Below, in pieces: positions 30,761-39,002 of a stretch of DNA of 64,000 nucleotides. Every line of letters starts with the position of its first letter. The first letter of the stretch is position 1. The position numbers and the translations under genes are program-made. The notes beneath the pieces were generated by a model. That model did no database searches and was not told the origin of the DNA. It saw only the letters and a list, made by a program, of their open reading frames with translations. This DNA is from Bog-473 sp963751335 (lineage in GTDB: Bacteria > Actinomycetota > Acidimicrobiia > Acidimicrobiales > RAAP-2): assembly GCA_963751335.1 (NCBI GenBank), contig CAVVUB010000007.1, positions 496,001-560,000 on the forward strand, given 5' to 3'.

Positions 30761-31402
30761 GGCAACTCCTCTCGACCTGCCCCGCACCCGCGCTCCCGCG
30801 AACCCGGCGCTCCCCTTGCCCCGCACGGTACACCGGACGCCTCGGCGATGGTGGGATTGTCGAGGCGTCCCCCGCGCCATCGTTCGTGTGGGCGGCGAGC
30901 GGGTTCACCAACGGGCCTGAGCCTCAAGCGTGGCAACCGAGGTGCTGGCGGGTTCGTGCTATCGGGTCAGCCCGACCTTCACCGGGAAAGAGTGGAGGTG
31001 GTGGGGCGTGGCCCGGAAGGCCAGGGTGGCCCGATGGATTCGAGTGTCGAGGAGGTATCGGAGCCAGCCGGGTCAGGCTTCAGCGTTGACGACAGCTGTG
31101 ACAGACGACCATGTGTAACTCACCCTTCCGACACTCGAAACCCGCGTCGCGTTCACCTTCTGCCTGTGGTCCTGAACCTCGGTCTCGCCTTCGTTCTAGG
31201 CCGGCAATGCCGCGGCGACGCCGGGGCTGTTGTCGTTCCCCGTATCCGTGTCGTCCGCCGTTCGCTTGTACGCCCCGAAGTTGCTCAACCACTCAATAGC
31301 GGTTGGTGCGATCGAATGGTTGGAGCAACAACGAGACGTGCGAGGTGAAACGAGGTCGGGCACGGACCGGGGACACGCAACGGATTGGGCGACCTTGCGA
31401 GA
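30761..31402. other. Intergenic region with an 11-base inverted repeat
   Basis: No gene is supported in this ~640-base stretch. TTCGAGTGTCG (31039-31049) recurs inverted as CGACACTCGAA (31129-31139), 79 bases apart. It could be a remnant of a small mobile element or a folded transcript. Some small open frames exist but none has coding signs. Confidence 0.35.
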
Positions 31403-31804
31403 TCAGGGGACGTAGGCCCAGATGAGCCGGATGTGGTCCACTTCACCCGCCTTCAGGGTGATGTTCTGGGGTTGGCCACATAGTGGCGTACCCCCGCTCG
31501 AGCTGGGACCGCAGCCGATCACGGTGTAACTGCCAGGCCCGAGCGGAATACGAAAGTGTCCGGACTTTCCCACCTTCTTTTCGAGAACCAGCGGCGGGTT
31601 CGTGAACTCCACCTCCACTGTCCCCGCCGTCGGGTGGAATTTGGCGGCGGCGGTGCCGCCTTCATAACCGAGGACGCCGACAATTGCGGACCTGCTGTTG
31701 GAGCCGACGACACTCGAACTTGCCAGAGCCGGAGCCGCCTGTATGCCTACAGCAGAGATTGCCCCGAGTGACGCGGCCATTCCAAGTACCCACTTGCTTG
31801 CCAT
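31403..31804 (-). CDS. Small secreted protein
   Basis: 133 residues. It has a signal peptide (WVLGMAASLGAISAVGIQAA, cleavage likely after ALA). The mature ~105 residues look like a beta-sandwich: VEVEFTNPPLVLEKKV, FRIPLGPGSYTVIGCGPSS and AGEVDHIRLIWAYV. This suggests a carboxypeptidase-regulatory or transthyretin-like fold, but no family is certain. An inverted repeat lies 28 bases upstream of the start. Confidence 0.7.
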   Translation of the reverse strand: MASKWVLGMAASLGAISAVGIQAAPALASSSVVGSNSRSAIVGVLGYEGGTAAAKFHPTAGTVEVEFTNPPLVLEKKVGKSGHFRIPLGPGSYTVIGCGPSSSGGTPLCGQPQNITLKAGEVDHIRLIWAYVP

Positions 31805-31831
31805 CGTGCAGCCTTCCCACTTCGCTGGTTG

Positions 31832-31851
31832 GTACCGGCGTATTCCGGTAC
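31832..31851. promoter_or_regulatory. Inverted repeat upstream of the secreted protein
   Basis: GTACCGG (31832-31838) and CCGGTAC (31845-31851) form a perfect 7-base dyad with a 6-base spacer, close to the expected promoter position of the minus-strand gene starting at 31804. A transcription-factor operator is possible. Confidence 0.4.
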
Positions 31852-32048
31852 ATGCTCTAGAGCGTTATGGTAAAGATCACTTTCGGCTCGTTCGATAAGG
31901 CGTTCTGGCTTCAGGGTTAAAACTTGGAAAGGCCCGGGATACGAAGCCGATTCTCAATCCCTCGCAGGATTCGCATCGTCAGATCAAAGCCAATTAGAGC
32001 GCGCCGACGGGTGAATGGATCCGCCCGGCGCGAACGCTCGGTGCCGGC

Positions 32049-32321
32049 CTACGTGGTCGCGAGGAGTAGTCCCGCCGGCGTGCACGGCTCGCCCGTCAGC
32101 ACGGCCAGCGATTCGGCCACCGAGTTACGGACGAGCACCGACTCTCGGCGGTCAAGTTCAATGAGCGCTCTGGCAGCAAACTTCCGATCGATCTGACCCT
32201 GGTCACGAAGTTTGAAGACAGCCTCGGCGAGAGCGAGGCATCGCCCGGGCGAATCGAGAGCATGGAGTTCGTCCGCCTCAGAAATACGTCGGCTCGATGA
32301 TTGTGATCGGACTCTTATCAC
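32049..32321 (-). CDS. Possible small protein, unknown
   Basis: About 90 residues from GTG 32321. The middle is convincingly helical (RCLALAEAVFKLRDQGQIDR, then FAARALIELDRRESVL and VAESLAVLTGE). No family recognised. The frame is open further upstream, but that overlaps the plus-strand gene at 32365. Divergent from that gene with a gap of 43 bases. Moderate to low certainty. Confidence 0.4.
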   Translation of the reverse strand: MIRVRSQSSSRRISEADELHALDSPGRCLALAEAVFKLRDQGQIDRKFAARALIELDRRESVLVRNSVAESLAVLTGEPCTPAGLLLATT

Positions 32322-32364
32322 CGCTTTAGTGCAGCCCTGCTGCTGGGGCGGCAAGAATCGCTGA

Positions 32365-33075
32365 ATGCGACGGCTGACACCGCTTCCGATTGCCGCTTGG
32401 GTCGTCGTGACCGCCGCGGCTACCGTCGTGAGTTGGGTGGGTGTCGGGACAGTCACGAGGGCGATCGCCTCTCCCCCTGATCCCGTCCTTCCCGCGCTGG
32501 GTGTCGCACGAGCCGCCACTTTGTCGCCCCCGGCGCGGAGGGCGATCACCACCTGGAACGTCCCGACCACGTCCATCACATCCATGCCGTCCTCGCCGAC
32601 GGAGCCCACCGGTCCGTCAACGAGGCCGTCGCCCTCTGCCGTAGGGGACCATGCCCCATCGGCGATCACGACCACGACGTTGCCGAAAGCGCGTCAGACT
32701 CCCACGGTCGTGACTACGACCTCGATGACGGCGCCGGTCAAATCGACCGCGACACCGCCGCCGACACTGGCCACGACCACGACGACGCCGCCGGCGACGT
32801 CGGTGACGCCAGGACTTGCCGCGACGACCTTCTCGAACGCAGGCGGATCCATCACCGTGACGTGCCAGGGAAGCGCCGTCACGCTCAAGAGTGCTGTGCC
32901 CGCTGATGGGTTCCAGGTGACGGTGCAGAGCAGTGGGCCGCAAGAAGCGCTCGTCCGCTTCACCGGCTCTAGCGCGGCCCTTCTCCTTGGCGCCAGGTGC
33001 CAGAACGGGACCGCCACCAGGACGCAGCCGAGCGCCGGCGGCAACTTGACCGCCGGGCCGAGTGAAACCCCGTAG
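32365..33075 (+). CDS. Membrane-anchored Thr/Pro-rich surface protein
   Basis: 236 residues. One hydrophobic segment near the start (LPIAAWVVVTAAATVVSWVG) could be a signal anchor. A long Ser/Thr/Pro stalk follows (repeats like TTTLPKAR and ATTTTTPPATSVTP). A compact C-terminal domain of about 75 residues (SITVTCQGSAVTLKSAVP, then FQVTVQSSGPQEALVRF and LLLGARCQNGTA) has one Cys pair. Not recognised. It resembles the surface protein at 16805 in layout, not in sequence. Confidence 0.65.
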   Translation: MRRLTPLPIAAWVVVTAAATVVSWVGVGTVTRAIASPPDPVLPALGVARAATLSPPARRAITTWNVPTTSITSMPSSPTEPTGPSTRPSPSAVGDHAPSAITTTTLPKARQTPTVVTTTSMTAPVKSTATPPPTLATTTTTPPATSVTPGLAATTFSNAGGSITVTCQGSAVTLKSAVPADGFQVTVQSSGPQEALVRFTGSSAALLLGARCQNGTATRTQPSAGGNLTAGPSETP

Positions 33076-33137
33076 GCGGTCCTCGGGCTGCAGACGGCAG
33101 TTGCCGAATGGGCGTGCCGGCTGCGAACGCCAGGGTC

Positions 33138-34490
33138 TCAGATGTGGGCCGTCAGTCGTGGAGGCGGCACGCTCCGCCGACCCGACTCGCCAGCGCCGGC
33201 TGGCAGCGCCTCCAAGGCCCGTTCGAAACGGATCTCTACGCGGGCACCGCCGCCCGGCGCAGCACCGGTGGCCATGCTCCCGTGCGCGCGTTCGGCCGTG
33301 CGACGAGCGATGTCGAGCCCGAGGCCGGTGGAGCCGCCCCCGCTGTGCCCGCGTCGATCGACTGGACCATCCGGGAACCCCGGTCCATCGTCCTCGACGA
33401 CCAGGACGGCCTGCACCGCAGAGGCCGAGAGCGTCACCCGGAAGGGCGTCCTCTCGGGGGTGTGGGCGAGGACGTTGCCGACAAGTGCGTCGATCGCCGC
33501 CGCCAGCTGGGCAGCAGGGACGCAGACCATGACGCCGGTCTCGGGCAGCTCCAGCGTCCACCGCCGACCCTGCTCCTCGGCCAGAACGGACCAGAAGGTC
33601 AGCCGGGCCCTGATCGTCTCGGTGATGTCGGACTTCTCTGGCGTCGGCTGAGGGCGGGCGCGGCGGACTTCGACGATAACGCTGTTCACCGCCTTGGTGA
33701 GGTCGTCCACTGCGGCCCGCATCTTCTGTCGGTCCCCGGAATCGATGAGTGCGTCGGCTTCAAGGGCGAGCGCCGTGAGCGGGGTGCGAAGTCCGTGTGA
33801 GAGGTCTGCCGCCTGTTCGCGTTCGAGCTCGAGCAACTCGACGATCCTCTCGCCGAGCGCGTTGACGGCCCGGGCCATGTGCTCGATCTCCGCGGGTCCC
33901 GCCGGCACGGCACGCGCGTCCAGGTCTCCGGTGCTCAGGCGTCGGGTCACGGTGTCGAGGTCCTCGATGGAACGAACCAAAGAGCGCCCAAGGTGGTCCG
34001 AGAGGAGGAGGGCCAAACCCAGGATGGCTACGCCGACCGCGGCGAGGACCAGCCATGCCTTCCAGACCCCCGCGGTGAGGAGGTTGCCTGGCACGCTCAC
34101 GACCCCGACAACCGTGCCCGTAGGAAGACGCACGGGAACCCAGACGAGCGTGGTTCCCCGGTAGGACGCGGAGAAGGCGCGGCCCGCCCTGGCCGAAGAG
34201 AGTTGGGTCATCGGCACGGCGACGGGTGCGCCGAGGATGGCCCCTCCGGTCGTGAACACGGCGACCCGTCGTCCGCTGCCGTCCGCGTTGAGCTGGCCCA
34301 CCACGGACTGCAGCGCGGCGTTCGAACTCTCCGATGCCAATACCCCGGCAAGGGTACGGGCCTCCTGGTCGGCCACCGAGAGTGCCCGGCCATTGGCCGC
34401 GATCCGGACCACCACTCCAAGTGGGACGATGAAGGCCAGTGTCACCATGGCGGTGACCGCCAGCACGGTCAGATTGAGGCGCCGCCTCAT
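33138..34490 (-). CDS. HAMP-type sensor histidine kinase
   Basis: 450 residues. Two membrane helices (about residues 7-30 and 143-163) flank an extracellular sensor domain of about 110 residues. Then a HAMP domain, the H box AADLSHGLRTPLTAL (His232), and an ATPase domain with the N box ALVGNVLAH and the G boxes VEDDGPGF and STGLGLDIA. Gly replaces the usual Glu or Asp after the His, a variant seen in actinobacterial kinases. The start overlaps the regulator stop (ATGA), so the pair is co-translated. Confidence 0.92.
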   Translation of the reverse strand: MRRRLNLTVLAVTAMVTLAFIVPLGVVVRIAANGRALSVADQEARTLAGVLASESSNAALQSVVGQLNADGSGRRVAVFTTGGAILGAPVAVPMTQLSSARAGRAFSASYRGTTLVWVPVRLPTGTVVGVVSVPGNLLTAGVWKAWLVLAAVGVAILGLALLLSDHLGRSLVRSIEDLDTVTRRLSTGDLDARAVPAGPAEIEHMARAVNALGERIVELLELEREQAADLSHGLRTPLTALALEADALIDSGDRQKMRAAVDDLTKAVNSVIVEVRRARPQPTPEKSDITETIRARLTFWSVLAEEQGRRWTLELPETGVMVCVPAAQLAAAIDALVGNVLAHTPERTPFRVTLSASAVQAVLVVEDDGPGFPDGPVDRRGHSGGGSTGLGLDIARRTAERAHGSMATGAAPGGGARVEIRFERALEALPAGAGESGRRSVPPPRLTAHI

Positions 34491-35167
34491 CAGCGGGGAT
34501 TGACGAGCTTCACCCCGGCGCCGCGTAGAACGTGCACGTACCGTGGCTCCGCCGCTGACTCACCGAGCTTCCGCCGTAGCCACGACAAGTGCACGTCGAC
34601 CGTTTTGTCAGCGCCGCCGAGCGGCTGGTCCCAGACGGCAGCGAGGATCTCGCGCTTCGACACCACGTGCCCCGGTTGCGAAGCAAGGAACGCCAGGAGG
34701 TCGAACTCCTTGCGGGTCAGATCGAGCGCGTTGTCGCCAAGCCGCGCTTCCCGCGCCGACGTATCGATGCGGAGGTCACCGACGACAAGAACGGGGTCCT
34801 CCCTGCATGCGGTGCGGCGGAGGACGGCGCGCAACCTGGCCTCGAGGTGGTCCGCCGAAAAGGGTTTGATGACGTAGTCGTCGGCTCCCGCGTCAAGCGT
34901 ACGGACGATGCCCGCTTCCTCGTCTCGTGCGGTGGCAGCGACGATGGGCACCTCGCTCACGGCCCGGATCATTTTGATGAGCTCAAAGCCGTCGATATCG
35001 GGTAGGCCGAGATCAAGGACCACGGCGGCCGGCCGGTGTTCGAAGACTGACCGCAGTCCGTCCAGCCCCGTGAAGGCCGTCAGGACCTGGAACCCGCGGG
35101 CGGAGAGTGCAGTCTCGAGTGAGCGCGAAATCCGCACATCGTCCTCGATGAGCATCAGCGTTGTCAC
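34490..35167 (-). CDS. OmpR-type response regulator
   Basis: 225 residues. Receiver domain with acidic ED/D at residues 8-10, phosphorylated Asp52 in VVLDLGLPDIDG and Lys in DYVIKPF. The winged-helix output domain reads LTRKEFDLLAFLASQPG and TVDVHLSWLRRKLG. Upstream of its kinase and on the same strand. Target genes are unknown; the HlyD-type gene upstream on the same strand is a candidate. Confidence 0.93.
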   Translation of the reverse strand: MTTLMLIEDDVRISRSLETALSARGFQVLTAFTGLDGLRSVFEHRPAAVVLDLGLPDIDGFELIKMIRAVSEVPIVAATARDEEAGIVRTLDAGADDYVIKPFSADHLEARLRAVLRRTACREDPVLVVGDLRIDTSAREARLGDNALDLTRKEFDLLAFLASQPGHVVSKREILAAVWDQPLGGADKTVDVHLSWLRRKLGESAAEPRYVHVLRGAGVKLVNPR

Positions 35168-35777
35168 CCCACACCGCTCCCCGAGCAGTCCGCCACGTGA
35201 AGAGCCTACGTCGGCCGTCTTGTCGCGATCCTGCCCGGACCGCTCGTGTCAGCCAACGCGACACCTCCCTCTGTGCTGTGATCGGGCGCCGCTCGGAGCG
35301 TACGGAGCCGGACATCTCGGCAGTCTCCTGGCAAGGTAAAGCGTGGGCAAAATTTGGCCCAGGCTCGCCCGAGCGAGGCGGAGGCCATGCTCGCGGCAGC
35401 CCGGCCGCTCTGTTTGCCTCGATGCCGATGATGCTACGGATCCGCCTTCCCGGGACACCGGGGCACCAGCGGGAGGAACTTGTCCGAAGGATTGCATCAG
35501 CGTCCCAGGAGTTCTCGCCTGGCCATATGGCATTCGGGAGCCAGGGCTCAGTCGTACTGCCCGGTGGCGGCGAGGAGCCGAGACGGCGTCCGTGCTTGCG
35601 AAGAACACAGCGGTTGCTCGTCCCGCTGGGAGCGAGACGAGCCCGGCGGTTGCCAACCCGGTCTCCGGATCACCCTCAGCTACTCAGTACAGATGTTCAG
35701 GCTGAGAGAGTTGATGAACGAGGCGATGGACCCGGGCGCCAGTACTCGAATGGCCGCCGGGTGGAGGCGGGGCAGGA
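35168..35777. other. Intergenic region, nothing recognised
   Basis: About 610 bases between the HlyD-type gene and the regulator. Open frames exist on both strands but none has a recognisable product. The ABC ATPase and permease that normally accompany such adaptors are not here. It should hold the promoter of the two-component operon. Confidence 0.3.
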
Positions 35778-37565
35778 TTAATTCGGCACCACGACCTTGG
35801 TCCCGTCGGAGATTCCCGACACGATCTGAGTGACGCCGTTGCCGACAATTCCCACGCGGACGTCGTGACTGACACTCCGGCCATTGACGAGCTCGTCGAC
35901 GAAGGTGCGCCCGCCGCTGGTGTGTATCGCGGCAGACGGAACGGTCACCACGTGGTCCTTTTCGAGGAGCGTGATGTGCGCCTCGGTGGTCAGGCCGGGG
36001 GACAAGCCCGCTGGGTCCTTGGGGATCACCACGGTGACGGGCACCGTTTCCCTTCCCGACTGGTCCGTCGAGGCGATCCCGACCGAACTCACCGTTCCGC
36101 GGACCGCCGCGTGGCCCCGGGCGGTCGTCAGCTGGACGGGATCACCGACACGGATGTCAGCCGCGGCTGAACCGTCGACCTTCGTCTCGGCGACAAGAGA
36201 GCCATGGCTGTCGATCACGATGGCGGCGGTCGATGGCTTCGACCCCACCGTGAGTTCCGAGGGAGCGGAGCTCACTGCCATTCCAGGTTTGATCTGGACG
36301 CTCTTGACCGTTCCGGTGATCGGAGCAGTCAGCCGGTTGTATCGCAGGTCGTCCTTCTGCGATTGCACCTGCGCTTCGAGTTGAGTGACTTTCTGAGCAT
36401 CGACTTCCGTGACGATGTCCACCTCGCGCTGCGATTGGGAAACTGCCGCCTGAGCACTTGCCGACGCCGCTTCGGCAATCGAGAGCGCGAGCTGAGCGGT
36501 CGTCAACTTCGACGTCGCCTGGGTCAGGGAAGCTTGGTCGTTGAGCCCGTCGATCAAGAGGGTGGTCTGATCATCCTGCACGGACTGTTGGTCAGTTTCC
36601 ACCGCAGACTGATCTTTGCTCTCGGTCGTCTGATCCGAGGCCACCGCAGTCTGTGCATGCGTCACCGCGCCGGCCAGAGATGTGCAGTCGGCGGTTGACC
36701 CCGATGGCGGGGTCGGGCATCCAGCCTCCGAGAGCTGCTCCTGCGCGCTTTCGAGCGCATCCTGGTCCTTAGTCAAATTCGACTGGTCAGTGGTCAATGA
36801 CTCATTGTCCGTGCTCCAGGTCGTCTCCGCCTGGGACACGGCCGGTTCGTCTTGTGCCAGGGTCGCCTCGTTCTGCGTCTGCACCGTCGCTACGCCCGTC
36901 TGCGCTTGGGCGGCATTCGCCTGGTCGGTCGTGACCTCCTCCTGGACCGTCGCCAACTCCGCATTGGCGGACTGGAGGGACTGGTTGGACTCGTCCGAGG
37001 AGAGCTGGGACTCGTCGTCGCCGAGGGCAAGTGATTCCTCGTACAACGCCGCATCATCGCTGTAGAAATCTGTCTCGGCGAGCGTCTCGTCGGCGAAGAC
37101 CTCATCGCCGATTCCCACGTCGAGCGTCCCGATGTCCCCGGAAAGGTCGGAGTTCACGTCGGCCTCGGAGACATCATCGACTGTGGCTTGTGTTGCCACC
37201 ATCTCTCTGACAGTTCCCGATTTTGCGGCCGCAGTCGTGGAGGCGGACGACCCACCCTGCTGTGCACCCCAGATCCCCACGGCAACGCCCAGGCAGATGA
37301 CCACGATGGCAAGCGCCACCCGGACCCATCGATCATTGCGCAGACTCAGACTCGGTGTAATGGCCCCCAGTATGGTCCTGCGGGCACCGCAGAATCGGTA
37401 CGGACAGGACCGAGAAGCGCCGGGCCCGGCGGCCTTGGCCTCGATGTCGACCTTGGCCACCGACAGACGATCTGCCTTCGAGGGTCCTCCTGACGATGCG
37501 GCCGGCCCGCCGCGCTGCGGTCCCGTGACGCCGGCAACCGGCGGCGGGACGGTCGGCGACGTCAA
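35778..37565 (-). CDS. HlyD/MacA-type periplasmic adaptor-like protein
   Basis: Up to 595 residues; the first ~80 are uncertain and a later start is possible. One membrane helix (VRVALAIVVICLGVAVGIWG) is followed by the split lipoyl/beta-barrel layout of membrane-fusion proteins. DVGIGDEVFADETLAETDF opens it. A very long Gln/Asp/Ser/Thr-rich coiled coil of about 240 residues follows, with the Cys pair of GCPTPPSGSTADC. Then come YNRLTAPITGTVKSVQIKPG and barrel strands ending VVPSAAIHT-type sequence (VTVPSAAIHTSGG). Such proteins link an inner-membrane transporter to the envelope. No transporter gene is adjacent. Confidence 0.78.
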   Translation of the reverse strand: MTSPTVPPPVAGVTGPQRGGPAASSGGPSKADRLSVAKVDIEAKAAGPGASRSCPYRFCGARRTILGAITPSLSLRNDRWVRVALAIVVICLGVAVGIWGAQQGGSSASTTAAAKSGTVREMVATQATVDDVSEADVNSDLSGDIGTLDVGIGDEVFADETLAETDFYSDDAALYEESLALGDDESQLSSDESNQSLQSANAELATVQEEVTTDQANAAQAQTGVATVQTQNEATLAQDEPAVSQAETTWSTDNESLTTDQSNLTKDQDALESAQEQLSEAGCPTPPSGSTADCTSLAGAVTHAQTAVASDQTTESKDQSAVETDQQSVQDDQTTLLIDGLNDQASLTQATSKLTTAQLALSIAEAASASAQAAVSQSQREVDIVTEVDAQKVTQLEAQVQSQKDDLRYNRLTAPITGTVKSVQIKPGMAVSSAPSELTVGSKPSTAAIVIDSHGSLVAETKVDGSAAADIRVGDPVQLTTARGHAAVRGTVSSVGIASTDQSGRETVPVTVVIPKDPAGLSPGLTTEAHITLLEKDHVVTVPSAAIHTSGGRTFVDELVNGRSVSHDVRVGIVGNGVTQIVSGISDGTKVVVPN

Positions 37566-37607
37566 GCCCCGGGTGGTCGGTCAACCGGGTGATCACCTGG
37601 CTCGTTG

Positions 37608-37691
<84 letters not shown>

Positions 37692-37812
37692 GAGTGACCG
37701 GCCAACAGTAGTCTCTGCGCCGCCGGGTCCCGGCCGCCCGTACCGGGGTGACCAGGTCAGACGCCCCGTGAATCCCAGGTCGGGGCGCCTGGCCGGTAAT
37801 CTGTCGAAGACC

Positions 37813-38469
37813 ATGGGACTCCAGCAGTTTGAGGAGCGCCTCGAGCGTCTGGTGGAGGGTACGTTGGCCAAGCCGTTTCGAAGCAGCCTCCAGCCGGTCG
37901 AGATCGGCCGCAGGCTGACCCGCGAGATGGATCTGCACCGGCGGGTCGGTGTGCGGGGCCTCATCGCGCCCAACGCCTTTGCCGTGACCCTCTCCTCCGC
38001 CGACGTCGGCCGGTTCGCCAATTTCATCGATGCGCTCTCGCGCGAGCTTTCCGACGCGGCCCGCGAGCACGCCAAGATCGAGGGCTACTCCTTCGTCGGC
38101 CCGGTCGAGGTGGAGATCTTCGAGGGCGCGTCGCTGAAGTCCGGCCGTTTCACCGTCTCGGCCGAGGTTCGTGAGAGCGAGGACGGTGGCTTCCTGGCTG
38201 AGCTGCTCCTCCCCGACGGGCGGCGGGTCACCGTGGGTTCCGACGCCGTGGTCGTCGGGCGCCTGCCTGAGTGCGAGGTCGTGCTGTCCGACTCCAACGT
38301 GAGCCGGCGCCACGCCGAGCTGCGGCGGAAAGGTGACGGGGTCTTCGTCACGGACCTCGGCTCCACCAACGGCACCAGGGTGAACGGTGTTCCCATCCGG
38401 GAGCAGCTCCTGGCCAGCGGGGACGAGATCAGCGTCGGATCGACGCGGCTCATCTTCGAAATGTCGTGA
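37813..38469 (+). CDS. fhaA: FhaA (DUF3662 and FHA domains)
   Basis: 218 residues. The N-terminal DUF3662 domain (LQQFEERLERLVEGTLAKPF, then SLQPVEIGRRLTREM) is joined by a short linker to an FHA domain (VVVGRLPECEVVLSDSNVSR, then RRHAELRR, DLGSTNGTRVNG). FHA domains bind phosphothreonine. In mycobacteria FhaA is a PknB substrate that binds MviN and affects peptidoglycan precursor export. The linker is shorter than in mycobacterial FhaA. ATG 37813 is the first start fitting the homology. It overlaps fhaB by 4 bases. Confidence 0.94.
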   Translation: MGLQQFEERLERLVEGTLAKPFRSSLQPVEIGRRLTREMDLHRRVGVRGLIAPNAFAVTLSSADVGRFANFIDALSRELSDAAREHAKIEGYSFVGPVEVEIFEGASLKSGRFTVSAEVRESEDGGFLAELLLPDGRRVTVGSDAVVVGRLPECEVVLSDSNVSRRHAELRRKGDGVFVTDLGSTNGTRVNGVPIREQLLASGDEISVGSTRLIFEMS

Positions 38470-39002
38470 CGGCAGGAGGTGGTGGGGTGGCGGTCCTGCT
38501 CGCCACGCAGAATCTCAATGCCGTCCTGCACATCCTGCAGTGGAGTGTCATCGCGCTGATCTTCATCTTTTTCCTGCGTGTGGTCCGTGCGGTCTGGGTC
38601 GAGATGAGCCCCGCCACCATCCGCAAGCCGCGCTGGGAACGGCGCCAGGAGCGGCGCGTGGCGCGTCACGGCGGCCAGCCGGTGGAGTCACGCAGGGAAC
38701 GTCGCCGGCGTCCGCTGTACCTCACGGTGCTCCAGCCCCCCGAGCAAGCCGGCCGCAACTACGACCTCGACGACGAGCTCACCATCGGACGCTCGCCCGG
38801 ATGCGGTGTGCCCATGACCGACGACATCTATACCTCGACGCTGCACGCCCGGCTGTTCCGCCACAACGACCAGCTCTGGGTCGAAGACCTCGGCTCCACC
38901 AATGGCACCTACGTCAACTCGGAGCAGATCTCCCAAGCCATGCGCCTGGGCAAGGGTGACTTGCTCCAGATCGGTTCCACCGTGTTCGAGGTGGCCCGGT
39001 GA
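38466..39002 (+). CDS. fhaB: FhaB/FipA (membrane-anchored FHA protein)
   Basis: 178 residues, GTG overlapping the fhaA stop (GTGA). One N-terminal membrane helix (LQWSVIALIFIFFLRVVRAVW), a basic linker and a C-terminal FHA domain (LTIGRSPGCGVPMTDDIYTS, then HARLFRHN, DLGSTNGTYVN). In mycobacteria this protein links FtsZ and FtsQ in division under oxidative stress after PknA-dependent phosphorylation; here pknA is absent. The stop overlaps pstP by 4 bases. Confidence 0.93.
   Translation: MTAGGGGVAVLLATQNLNAVLHILQWSVIALIFIFFLRVVRAVWVEMSPATIRKPRWERRQERRVARHGGQPVESRRERRRRPLYLTVLQPPEQAGRNYDLDDELTIGRSPGCGVPMTDDIYTSTLHARLFRHNDQLWVEDLGSTNGTYVNSEQISQAMRLGKGDLLQIGSTVFEVAR

Noticed and set aside
30263..31348. 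Plus-strand frame of about 360 codons
   Set aside because: It runs opposite a clear membrane-protein gene and into a non-coding gap; composition is typical of chance frames.
35161..35781. Plus-strand frame of about 200 codons between the regulator and the HlyD-type gene
   Set aside because: No domain, biased composition and no clear start signal.
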